A DNA stretch of 64,000 nt from Sinorhizobium medicae. Lineage in GTDB: Bacteria > Pseudomonadota > Alphaproteobacteria > Rhizobiales > Rhizobiaceae. Shown piece after piece: positions 51,938 through 59,137 of the stretch (the stretch's first letter is position 1; each line of letters begins with the position of its first letter). The stretch spans positions 1 to 64,000 of the forward strand of contig NZ_VITA01000022.1 in NCBI RefSeq assembly GCF_007827695.1, written 5' to 3'. The notes under the pieces are model-generated. The model was not told the origin of the DNA, did no database searches, and saw only the letters and a program-made list of their open reading frames with translations. A program made the translations under genes and the position numbers.

Positions 51938-53385
51938 AGCTGCCGTTTATCACCATCAACCTTGAAACCTGCGGGTTTGTGATCGAGCTCGAGCAGGAGG
52001 TTCTGGGGGCGCTACTCGTCTCAGGGCAACATGCTGCTGTTCGGGGCCTCGTGCGCGCCGACCATTTCATCGAGCCGATCCATCGTCGGATCTTCGAAGT
52101 GATCGAGATCGCGGCCGAGCGCTACAATTCTTCTCGTGTGGATCTGGTAGCCAAGATGTTCCCGCCGGATGAGGTCAAGGCCTGGTCCGACGGACTGAAG
52201 ACGCCCCTCCACTCGTACCTGGCCGCTCTGGCCGCTAACACGGTGTATGGCGCCGGAGGCCTGAATAAGGTCAGCGTTCCGAACCTGATCCAGCAATGGG
52301 CGAGGATATCAGTAGGCGTGGAAGCAGAGCGCGTCCGCTTGGCGTCCATCGACCCGGGCGTCGATCCTTCCGAATTGATCCGTGCTGCTACTCGGTCGCT
52401 CGACGATGTTGCTACCGGACTCAGCGTAGGTGCCAGGGGGAAAACCCGGTTTTCCCTCTCTGAGGCTGCCGACGCGGCACTGGAGGAGGTGCAAGCCGCA
52501 ATTGAACATGGCGGCGGTCTCACCGGGATCACCTGGGGGCTCACGGACGTGAACAACGCCACCGGCGGCATCCACCGCGGCGAGATGGTCGTTCTTGGCG
52601 CACGGCCGTCGATGGGCAAGACAGCGGTCGGCCTGGGAATTGGCATCAAGGCTGCGCAGTCCGGCGCCGGCGTAGGGTTCATCTCGCTGGAAATGGGTTC
52701 TAACCGCCTTGCCATGCGAGCGCTGACGGACATCGCCTATGACTGGAACGTCAAGGTCCCATACAGCGACTTGATCACTGGAAAGGTGGCGGAGAAGGAC
52801 TTCGAAAGCATCTGCGAGGCGAAGCAGAAGCTCAACAGCCTACCGCTTTGGATAGAGGAGCAATCCGGCCTCTCGGTTTCAGACCTTCGCGTCAAGGTTG
52901 GCCGCATGCAGGACGTGGCGGATCAGTCTGGCAAGAAGATTGATCTGCTCATCGTCGACTATCTGCAGCTGATCGCGGCCTCGTCGCGATATTCGGGGAA
53001 CCGGAACAGCGAGGTCTCTGAAATTTCGGCAGGACTGCGCCAGATCGCGCGCGAGAACGATCTCGCGATGATCGCTCTATCCCAGTTGAGCCGAGGAGTG
53101 GAAAGCCGCGAGGACAAGCGCCCAATGCTGTCCGACCTGCGGGACTCCGGTTCGCTTGAGCAGGATGCCGACACCGTCGTGTTCCTCTTCCGTGAGGCCT
53201 ATTACCTCGAGAAGGCCAAGGGCAATGATGCGGATGCTGAGATCGCCCGCGTCGACCGCCTCATTGAGTGCGAAAACAAGCTCGAATTCATCATCGCGAA
53301 GCAGCGCAACGGAGCTGTCCGGACGATCGACCTCTTCGTCGATATTGCCTGCTCGGCGGTCAGAAACGCAGCGAGGTCCTTCTGA
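51934..53385 (+). CDS. Replicative DNA helicase (DnaB family)
   Basis: 483 residues. The N-terminal DnaB domain (about residues 18-115) is followed by a linker and the RecA-like ATPase core. Walker A is GARPSMGKT at 222-230 and Walker B-like 'LLIVDYLQLI' lies near residue 330; 'SQLSRGVESREDKRPMLSDL' near 388-407 is the DnaB-specific block. The phage-encoded hexameric helicase unwinds the phage replication fork. No intein or insertion was seen. Its stop overlaps the next start (TGATG), pointing to coupled production with the replication protein that follows. Confidence 0.94.
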   Translation: MKLPFITINLETCGFVIELEQEVLGALLVSGQHAAVRGLVRADHFIEPIHRRIFEVIEIAAERYNSSRVDLVAKMFPPDEVKAWSDGLKTPLHSYLAALAANTVYGAGGLNKVSVPNLIQQWARISVGVEAERVRLASIDPGVDPSELIRAATRSLDDVATGLSVGARGKTRFSLSEAADAALEEVQAAIEHGGGLTGITWGLTDVNNATGGIHRGEMVVLGARPSMGKTAVGLGIGIKAAQSGAGVGFISLEMGSNRLAMRALTDIAYDWNVKVPYSDLITGKVAEKDFESICEAKQKLNSLPLWIEEQSGLSVSDLRVKVGRMQDVADQSGKKIDLLIVDYLQLIAASSRYSGNRNSEVSEISAGLRQIARENDLAMIALSQLSRGVESREDKRPMLSDLRDSGSLEQDADTVVFLFREAYYLEKAKGNDADAEIARVDRLIECENKLEFIIAKQRNGAVRTIDLFVDIACSAVRNAARSF

Positions 53386-54215
53386 TGGCCGGTATGTTCA
53401 AGGTTAGGAATTGGGAGCAATTCCAACACTACAAGGACCGCAACCCGCCGTGGATCAAGCTCCACTTCGCTCTGCTGTCTAGCGAAGATTGGGTGACGCT
53501 AGACGATGCTAGCAAGCTGCTAGCAGTCGTTTGCATGCTGATCGCGTCACGCAATAACGGGATGGTGCCGAACAACCCCGCTTACCTGAAAAGGGTGGCG
53601 TACCTTGACCGGCTTCCAAAACTTAAACCTTTGATTGACTGCGGTTTTCTTGAAAACGTGCAAGCGGATGATAGCGCGTTGCAAGCGACTGATAGCGGTG
53701 CTCTAGCAGATGCTAGACCAGAGACAGAGACAGAGGCAGATACAGAGGAGAAAGATTCTTTGTCCGAAACCAGTTCGGACGAGCAGCCGAGGAAGACCCT
53801 TCAGAAGAAATATCCAGCGGACTTCGAAGCCTTCTGGAGCGACTATCCTCGAAGCCCTAACATGTCGAAATCCAAAGCTTTAGCAGGCTGGAAAAAGCTG
53901 ACCGAAGCCGAAAGGGCCGCCTGCCATCAAGCCGTGCCGGCATACCGAGCCTTCCTTGCCTCTAAGGCCGATCATCCAACGATGCACGCCACGACATTCA
54001 TCAACGAGCGGAGGTTCGAAGGCTTTGCCCCAGAACCGCCTAAGCGGGTCGATGAGGCCGTCTGGCTGAAGCGCCTGACCTACGGCCGGAGCAAAGGTGG
54101 ATGGTTTACGGGCCAGTGGGGGCCCGCTCCGGGCCAGGTCGGATGCTCGGTTCCCGAACATCTCCTGAAACCCGATGACGGCGCCGGCTGGCGCGAAATG
54201 GAGAAAGCAGCGTAA
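53385..54215 (+). CDS. Phage replication (DnaT/replisome-organiser-like) protein
   Basis: 276 residues. The N-terminal ~100 residues ('WEQFQHYKDRNPPWIKLHFA', 'DASKLLAVVCMLIASRNNG', 'FLENVQADDSALQATD') look like the winged-helix start of phage replication initiators. A low-complexity acidic linker ('PETETEADTEEKDSLSETSS') near 112-131 is followed by a helical domain with 'DFEAFWSDYPRSPNMSKSKA' near 146-165, typical of DnaT-like helicase loaders. It follows the DnaB gene, so it is the likely helicase loader or origin-binding protein. The start at 53385 overlaps the previous stop. Confidence 0.75.
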   Translation: MAGMFKVRNWEQFQHYKDRNPPWIKLHFALLSSEDWVTLDDASKLLAVVCMLIASRNNGMVPNNPAYLKRVAYLDRLPKLKPLIDCGFLENVQADDSALQATDSGALADARPETETEADTEEKDSLSETSSDEQPRKTLQKKYPADFEAFWSDYPRSPNMSKSKALAGWKKLTEAERAACHQAVPAYRAFLASKADHPTMHATTFINERRFEGFAPEPPKRVDEAVWLKRLTYGRSKGGWFTGQWGPAPGQVGCSVPEHLLKPDDGAGWREMEKAA

Positions 54216-55108
54216 TGCCGAGAGATGGAAATTTCGAATTCACCGACGTCGATACGTTCGGTCGCGGCGTGCGGCACGGCTTCATCATCGCAGTGTCGAA
54301 CGGCAAGGGTGGCAAGAAGGCCTGGGGCGACGAAATCTTCCAGACTTGGGAAGCTGCCCGCTCGACCGCATTGCAGTGTGTACCCGGTCCATTCGACATC
54401 GCCCCAGCTCGCGAAGTCATCCACTTCGGCAAGAACCCGACGTCGCATGCCTATCACCGATCGATCCTGTTCGGTGACAAGGACGATGCGAACCACCGCT
54501 GGTATGCGGTTCGCGTTTCCCCTGGCTATCAGCGCATGGCGAAGGCGATTGACGGCCTGGCGGAGCTCCGCCGCGGCGAGAGCATCATCGAGCGCAATTT
54601 GCGCGAAGCGAACATCGATGTGTTCATGCCGGCCTTCTGGAAGGAAATTCGGAAGCACCGTAGCCGCAAGCTCGTCGAGCGCCGCTTCCCGCTGCTGGTA
54701 GGATACGCGTTCATCCGCCGCGACCCGGGTGTCGGCTTCGATCCTGTTCGAGAGGTCGACGGCGTCAGCAGCATCGTCTGCATCGGCCGTGATAGAGGGC
54801 CTATCGAGTTTTCGGAGGCGGACATCCAGACACTGATGATCGCCGCCTTCGACCGGCACCAGGCGTACAAGTTCAAGCGTGCAACGGCATTGGAAGGGGC
54901 CCGCCATATCCGGCGTAAGCATCTGAACACCGAACTCGGGCGCCTCCTCCCTCGAGGCCGCAGCCGGACCGTCTCACTGCGGTATCACGCCGACGCCTGC
55001 ATCAACAGCTTGGATGATCGTCTCAAGGAAAGGGTTTTGGGGATTATCCAGATGATCGATGGCTTGGAAAACGATGAGCATCTTGATGAATATCGCGAAG
55101 CAGTATAG
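54215..55108 (+). CDS. NusG N-terminal-like (NGN) domain protein, putative antiterminator
   Basis: 297 residues. After about 90 leading residues of unknown fold, a NusG/RfaH-type N-terminal region appears: 'HRWYAVRVSPGYQRMAKAID', 'NLREANIDVFMPAFWKEIRK', 'ERRFPLLVGYAFIRRDP' and 'VDGVSSIVCIGRDRGPIEFS', the order and spacing of an NGN fold. There is no obvious KOW domain; instead the tail is basic and helical. NusG-like proteins bind RNA polymerase clamp helices to change pausing and termination. It closes the early operon just before a prophage tRNA and the late genes, where an antiterminator would be expected. Inferred from fold pattern only. Confidence 0.7.
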   Translation: MPRDGNFEFTDVDTFGRGVRHGFIIAVSNGKGGKKAWGDEIFQTWEAARSTALQCVPGPFDIAPAREVIHFGKNPTSHAYHRSILFGDKDDANHRWYAVRVSPGYQRMAKAIDGLAELRRGESIIERNLREANIDVFMPAFWKEIRKHRSRKLVERRFPLLVGYAFIRRDPGVGFDPVREVDGVSSIVCIGRDRGPIEFSEADIQTLMIAAFDRHQAYKFKRATALEGARHIRRKHLNTELGRLLPRGRSRTVSLRYHADACINSLDDRLKERVLGIIQMIDGLENDEHLDEYREAV

Positions 55109-55228
55109 TTATTTCCCATCTCCTTTGGGATGCCCGTTCGCGATCCACAGCCTTGCGCTCTGCTTCTGCCGGTCCCGCTCAGTTGGCGCTTTGCCGACGC
55201 GTTGGAGAACTGCATCCAAAATTCTTCT

Positions 55229-55305
55229 GTCGGCGTAGAGCAGCCCGGTAGCTCGCCAGCCTCATAAGCTGGAGGTCGCAGATTCGAATCCTGTCGCCGC
55301 AACCA
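55229..55305 (+). tRNA. Prophage tRNA with anticodon CAU (initiator-like tRNA-Met)
   Basis: 77 bases including an encoded CCA. The D-arm GAGCAGCCCGGTAGCTC and the T-arm match bacterial initiator tRNA. The anticodon loop is CTCATAA. Positions 1 and 2 (G, T) do not pair with 72 and 71 (A, C), leaving a five-pair acceptor stem; a broken 1-72 pair is an initiator hallmark. The three G-C pairs of the initiator anticodon stem are absent (stem CCAGC/GCTGG). It lies in the prophage between the NusG-like gene and the GNAT gene. Confidence 0.85.
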
Positions 55306-55308
55306 ATC

Positions 55309-55476
55309 TCACGGGTATTTGGTAGGAACCAGCGCCTGCGTATTCGGGTGCCCCTCTATCGATGTTCGATCGACTGCCAGGATGCTCGCCACGAGAGCGA
55401 TGAGGATGAGCCACATGAAATAACGGTAATGATTGGACAAAAGCCTCAGCCAAAGTGGCCAGCGCCAGTGGCGCAT
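55309..55476 (-). CDS. Possible small membrane protein
   Basis: 55 residues on the minus strand, opposite to the phage genes: a basic aromatic start (MRHWRWPLWLRLLS), one membrane helix (YFMWLILIALVASILAV, about residues 19-35) and a short polar tail. Membrane topology and codon use look real, but there is no clear Shine-Dalgarno, and the gene abuts the tRNA 3' end. It may be a small phage or moron protein. Moderate to low certainty. Confidence 0.4.
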   Translation of the reverse strand: MRHWRWPLWLRLLSNHYRYFMWLILIALVASILAVDRTSIEGHPNTQALVPTKYP

Positions 55477-55539
55477 TGTATAGGCGATTAGAGGGTCGCG
55501 CTCAGCCGGCCGCCCCCCATGTAACTAGTCCCGTATCAT

Positions 55540-55571
55540 CCCCTCACCATCAGGTGGCGGGTTTTCGTTTC
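55540..55571 (+). terminator. Candidate terminator before the GNAT gene
   Basis: CCCTCACC and GGTGGCGGG form an imperfect stem around ATCA, followed by TTTTCGTTT. It separates the tRNA/early region from the next gene on the plus strand. Confidence 0.4.
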
Positions 55572-55581
55572 AGGAGCATTA

Positions 55582-56067
55582 ATGGACACCCCTTCCCAAA
55601 AGAGCGACCAGCGCACCGCTGAGGGCCCGTACCGCATCCGGTTCTATGAGAACTGCGGGTATTCACCAGCGCAGCGGTTGGTGGCGCTCGCAATGGTTGA
55701 GATCGAAGAGAGAGGGTTTCACGGTCGGAGGCTCGGTTGGCCGATGCCCGAAACCCCCTGCATGGCAGCCATCGATAAGGAAGGCAATGCGATCGGCTTG
55801 CTCACCTACTTCGGCGAATCGGACTGGCAAATCGTGCTCGCCTACGTGTCGCCGGAGCATCGACGGAAAGGTATCCACACCGCCCTTCACACTGCCCTTG
55901 TCGACAAAGCCAAAAAGCAAGGGAATGTCTTTTCGATCAATTCCAATACGCACGTTAACAATCTCGCCGCCCAAGCAGCATTCAAAGCCCAAGGTAGGGT
56001 AAAAGAATTCATCAACTATTCCTTCCCCCTGAAGGACTGGGGCGACGGCAAAGAGCCCACAGAGTAG
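55582..56067 (+). CDS. GNAT-like acetyltransferase in the prophage
   Basis: 161 residues. The acetyl-CoA binding motif A is visible in 'VSPEHRRKGIHTALHTALVD' near residues 91-110 (R-x-x-G-x-x-x-A), and 'NNLAAQAAFKAQGRVKEF' near 129-146 is the motif B part. Upstream strands and 'EGNAIGLLTYFGES' complete a GNAT fold. The gene begins behind CAGGAGC, after a possible terminator. Phage GNATs may modify host proteins or phage DNA bases, but the substrate is unknown. The leading 20 residues are polar and variable. Confidence 0.8.
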   Translation: MDTPSQKSDQRTAEGPYRIRFYENCGYSPAQRLVALAMVEIEERGFHGRRLGWPMPETPCMAAIDKEGNAIGLLTYFGESDWQIVLAYVSPEHRRKGIHTALHTALVDKAKKQGNVFSINSNTHVNNLAAQAAFKAQGRVKEFINYSFPLKDWGDGKEPTE

Positions 56068-56108
56068 CGAGCTAGCGCATCGCGGGGCTGTCGCGTGAGG
56101 AGATGAGG

Positions 56109-56204
56109 ATGGGTAACTTAGAAGCCGCGCTGCTCTGTTCCCTCCTCATTATTGCGGCCGTTGTTTGGGCCCTCTCGCGAATTGGCAAGGTGATGGACAG
56201 ATGA
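56109..56204 (+). CDS. Small membrane peptide, 31 residues
   Basis: Starts at the ATG at 56109 (MGNLEAALLCSLLIIAAVVW), which has GAGGAG seven bases upstream; in-frame ATGs at 56103 lie too close to that site. The hydrophobic stretch LLCSLLIIAAVVWAL is one membrane helix. The stop overlaps the next gene's start by four bases (ATGA at 56201-56204), which supports real translation. Function is unknown. Confidence 0.6.
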   Translation: MGNLEAALLCSLLIIAAVVWALSRIGKVMDR

Positions 56205-56398
56205 CCCGCTACGAAATGAAGCGCTCCGATGTCGCTTCGGCGTCACTCGCGGAACTGATCCGTCTCGTTACTGAGATCGAGGCTCTCAAGGGCGCTGCAC
56301 TTTTCGGCTCGATTGAAGAGAACCTCCTGGTAGCTGCTATGGCTGAGATAAACGCTCGGCTGCAGCCCAGAAAAGCGGAGATAGCCCAGCGTGGCTAA
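56201..56398 (+). CDS. Hypothetical phage protein
   Basis: 65 residues from the ATG at 56201, inside the stop of the small membrane peptide. It is mainly helical ('SASLAELIRLVTEIEALKGA' then 'NLLVAAMAEINARLQPRKAE'), so probably a short coiled or bundled protein. No family recognised. Its end overlaps the GTG of the HNH nuclease gene by eight bases. The frame to 56165 is open but runs over the previous gene. Confidence 0.55.
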   Translation: MTRYEMKRSDVASASLAELIRLVTEIEALKGAALFGSIEENLLVAAMAEINARLQPRKAEIAQRG

Positions 56399-56756
56399 AC
56401 TCCGGACTATCAAGCCACTCGTCGCCACCATCAAGCCCCTCGTTGGCAGGATGCCCGGTGATGAGAAGGCCAGAGCAAGACAGGAGTGGCGCGAGGATCG
56501 CCAGTCACGTCAGTGGCTCAAGTCCGAATGGTGGCAGCGAGCCCGGCAGCGCATCCTCGTCAGGGACCAGTACACCTGCAAGCGGTGTGGTCTCCTCGTC
56601 CCCGGCAAGGGTGAGGCCCACGTCGACCATATCGAGCCTCACAACGAGGATAGGGCCAAGTTCTTCTGCAGTGATGATGGACTGCAAACCCTCTGCGTCA
56701 TCTGCCACACGAAGCACAAGCAAGCCGAAGAGCGCCGAGCGCGGCTCCTCTGGTAG
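56391..56756 (+). CDS. HNH endonuclease
   Basis: 121 residues starting with GTG at 56391. The zinc-binding cysteine pairs are seen in 'YTCKRCGLLV' and 'LCVICHTKHKQ', and the HNH core is 'AHVDHIEPHNEDRAKFF' with the central His/Asn. HNH nucleases next to terminase genes are part of the DNA packaging machinery of HK97-like cos phages, helping the terminase cut cos. Its position directly before TerS fits that role. The N-terminal 30 residues are basic and may bind DNA. Confidence 0.9.
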   Translation: MAKLRTIKPLVATIKPLVGRMPGDEKARARQEWREDRQSRQWLKSEWWQRARQRILVRDQYTCKRCGLLVPGKGEAHVDHIEPHNEDRAKFFCSDDGLQTLCVICHTKHKQAEERRARLLW

Positions 56757-56885
56757 GCCCCATCAGCCAAGGGGGGGGGGGGTGGTCACGATCGGAAGGG
56801 CAATCTCCTTCTGGACACGCGCCCCCCGCATGGAGAGATTTTTTTCTCGTCTGGGAGTTTCCAGCCGGAAACCTGAGTGGAAACC
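56757..56885. other. HNH-TerS gap with a 12-G homopolymer; candidate cos region
   Basis: 129 bases between the HNH gene and terS. It holds a run of 12 G (56771-56782), then GCGCCCCCCG at 56821-56830 and a run of seven Ts (56842-56848). Cos phages with an HNH-TerS-TerL module often carry cos near here. No exact cos cut can be named. The homopolymer is also a possible sequencing artefact. Confidence 0.4.
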
Positions 56886-57428
56886 ATGGCCAAAGAGAAC
56901 AAGCCCATTGACTGGGCCGGCATCGAAAAAGACTACCGCGCCGGCGAGATGAGCGTCCGCGACATCGCCCGGTGGTACAGCGTTTCTCACACCGCCATCA
57001 ACAAGCGCGCCAAGGCCGAAAAATGGACCCGGGCAGCGCAGCCGAAGCACCTCGACCGGCGCGAGCCGGTGCAGCGACTGACGAAGCCAGCGGAGGCTCC
57101 CGCTGATCTGTCGGAAAAGGGAAAGGCCCTCGCCGGCCGCATGATGGACGAACTGGACGCGGTGACCTCGCTGCACGGAGAGCTCGAGGACATGATCTGC
57201 GCCGAGGAAAGCGATTCTCGCAGGCGCCAGTCCTTGCTTCGGGCGATCTCATTGGGAGAGCGGGCCAAGACGCTGAAGGATATCAGCGCCACGCTGAAAA
57301 CCCTGTCTGAAGCCGCGGCGCCGGTCGGCAAGAAGGCTGCTCGGAAGGATGCGGCCGCGGCGGCTGCCTCCGGTGGCGGGAAGTTCGCTCCCCGTCCCGG
57401 TCCTAAGCTGGTGGTCGACAACAAATGA
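56886..57428 (+). CDS. Phage terminase small subunit (TerS)
   Basis: 180 residues from the ATG at 56886; a GTG at 56877 is in frame but less likely. The N-terminal helix-turn-helix ('IDWAGIEKDYRAGEMSVRDI' then 'ARWYSVSHTAINKRAKAEKW') recognises phage DNA; a helical oligomerisation part follows, and the C-terminus is low-complexity and basic ('KKAARKDAAAAAASGGGKFA'). Its position between the HNH nuclease and TerL settles the role. The stop overlaps the TerL start by four bases (ATGA). Confidence 0.88.
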   Translation: MAKENKPIDWAGIEKDYRAGEMSVRDIARWYSVSHTAINKRAKAEKWTRAAQPKHLDRREPVQRLTKPAEAPADLSEKGKALAGRMMDELDAVTSLHGELEDMICAEESDSRRRQSLLRAISLGERAKTLKDISATLKTLSEAAAPVGKKAARKDAAAAAASGGGKFAPRPGPKLVVDNK

Positions 57429-59125
57429 CCTTGCATTGGACTACCGCTTGCCTTGACTGGGAGAAGCGGATTGTCTCGCAGCGGTCGTTGATCCCGTTCC
57501 GGCCGCTTTTCCCAAGCGAGGCCGAATACGCGCTTAGCGTCTTCAAGGCGCTGAAGGTGACCGATCTGCCAGGCCAGCCGACCTTTGGCGAGGTGAGCGA
57601 CCAGTGGGTGTTCGATTTCGTGTCGGCCATCTTCGGCGCCTACGACGCAGAGACCGGAAAGCAGCTGATCACCGAGTTCTTTCTGCTGATCAGCAAGAAG
57701 AACACGAAATCCACGATTGCCGCCGCCATTATGCTGACGGCGCTGATCATCAACTGGCGGCACAACGAGGAGCTGCTGATCCTCGCGCCGACGATCGAGG
57801 TAGCGCAGAACAGCTATAAGCCGGCTGCGGCTATGGTCAGAGCAGACCCGGAGCTTGATGCAAACGCCGACGAGGGCGGTCTGCTCGTCGTGCAGGACCA
57901 TCTGCGGACGATCAAGCACCTGGGCACGGATGCCGCGCTCAAGGTCGTCGCGGCGGATACGGACACGGTGTCAGGCAAGAAGGCCGGCCGGATCCTGATC
58001 GACGAGCTGTGGGTGTTCGGCAAGCGACCGAACGCGGACGCGATGCTGCGAGAAGCGACAGGCGGCCTCGTTTCTCGGCCGGAAGGTTTCGTCATCACCC
58101 TGTCCACCCAGAGTGACGAGCCGCCGGCCGGCGTGTTCAAGGCGAAGCTCGACTATGCTCGCGCGGTGCGCGACGGGCAGATCGAGAACCGCAAATTCCT
58201 GCCGATCATCTATGAGTTTCCGCCGGAGATGATCAAGGCGAAGGCCTACGAGGACTCGTCGAACTTCTACGTCACGAATCCCAATCTCGGGCGGTCGGTC
58301 AGCCAGGAATGGCTGCAAGACGAGATGACGAAGGAACTCTCGGGCGATCGCACGACGCTCGCCACCTTCCTTGCCAAGCATCTGAACGTTGAGATCGGCA
58401 TGAACCTCCGGTCCAACCGGTGGCCCGGAGCGGATCTCTGGGACGGCCGAGCTGATGGAAAGATCACCGTCGAGTACCTCATCGAGAACTGCGACGTGAT
58501 TGTGCCAGGTCTAGACGGCGGCGGCCTCGATGACTTGTTCGGCCTGGTGCTGGTCGGCCGCCACAAGAAGACGAGGGATTGGCTCGTCTGGTGTCATGCC
58601 TGGTGCCATAGGGGCGTGCTGCAGCGGCGCAAGTCGATTGCGAGCAAGCTTCAAGACTTTGCGGCAGCTCGCGAACTGACAACCGTCGACGACGAGTTGG
58701 AGGACATCTCCGAGATCGTCTCGATTATTGCCCAGGTCAAGGATGCGGAATTGCTCGCCTGTGTCGCCGTGGACCCGGCTGGGCTGGGTGAAATGGTCGA
58801 GGCCCTGGATGAGATAGGCATCACGCAGGAAGAGGGAATGCTGATCGGCGTGCCCCAGGGCTTCCAGCTGATGAACGCCATCAAGACTTCGGAGCGGAAG
58901 CTCGCGAACGGCACGCTGCTTCACTCCGGCTCAGGCCTCATGCAGTGGTGCGTCGGCAACCTGAAGATTGAACCGACAGCAACGGCCATCAGAGCCACCA
59001 AGCAGAACGCAGGCGATGCGAAGATCGACGTCGCCATGGCGCTTTTCAACGCGGTCACCGTGATGAGCCGGAACCCGGAGCCGAAGCGGAAGCCGCAATA
59101 TCAGATGCTGGTCGTCGGCAGATAA
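57425..59125 (+). CDS. Phage terminase large subunit (TerL, HK97-type)
   Basis: 566 residues. The ATPase half has the deviant Walker A 'FLLISKKNTKSTIAAAI' near residues 85-101 (K-N-x-K-S/T type of Terminase_1) and Walker B 'RILIDELWVFG' near 187-197. The C-terminal nuclease half contains 'VIVPGLDGGGLDDLFGLVLV' near 358-377, with the conserved acidic residues of an RNase H-like fold. It packages DNA into the procapsid and cuts it. It is coupled to TerS and lies 12 bases before the protease-capsid gene. Confidence 0.95.
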   Translation: MTLHWTTACLDWEKRIVSQRSLIPFRPLFPSEAEYALSVFKALKVTDLPGQPTFGEVSDQWVFDFVSAIFGAYDAETGKQLITEFFLLISKKNTKSTIAAAIMLTALIINWRHNEELLILAPTIEVAQNSYKPAAAMVRADPELDANADEGGLLVVQDHLRTIKHLGTDAALKVVAADTDTVSGKKAGRILIDELWVFGKRPNADAMLREATGGLVSRPEGFVITLSTQSDEPPAGVFKAKLDYARAVRDGQIENRKFLPIIYEFPPEMIKAKAYEDSSNFYVTNPNLGRSVSQEWLQDEMTKELSGDRTTLATFLAKHLNVEIGMNLRSNRWPGADLWDGRADGKITVEYLIENCDVIVPGLDGGGLDDLFGLVLVGRHKKTRDWLVWCHAWCHRGVLQRRKSIASKLQDFAAARELTTVDDELEDISEIVSIIAQVKDAELLACVAVDPAGLGEMVEALDEIGITQEEGMLIGVPQGFQLMNAIKTSERKLANGTLLHSGSGLMQWCVGNLKIEPTATAIRATKQNAGDAKIDVAMALFNAVTVMSRNPEPKRKPQYQMLVVGR

Positions 59126-59137
59126 GGAAACCACGAC

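Noticed and set aside
55262..55453. Minus-strand ORF with a 'RRQDSNLRPPAYEAGELPGC'-type neighbour crossing the prophage tRNA
   Set aside because: This is the standard false ORF that arises from the complement of a tRNA; the tRNA itself explains the sequence.
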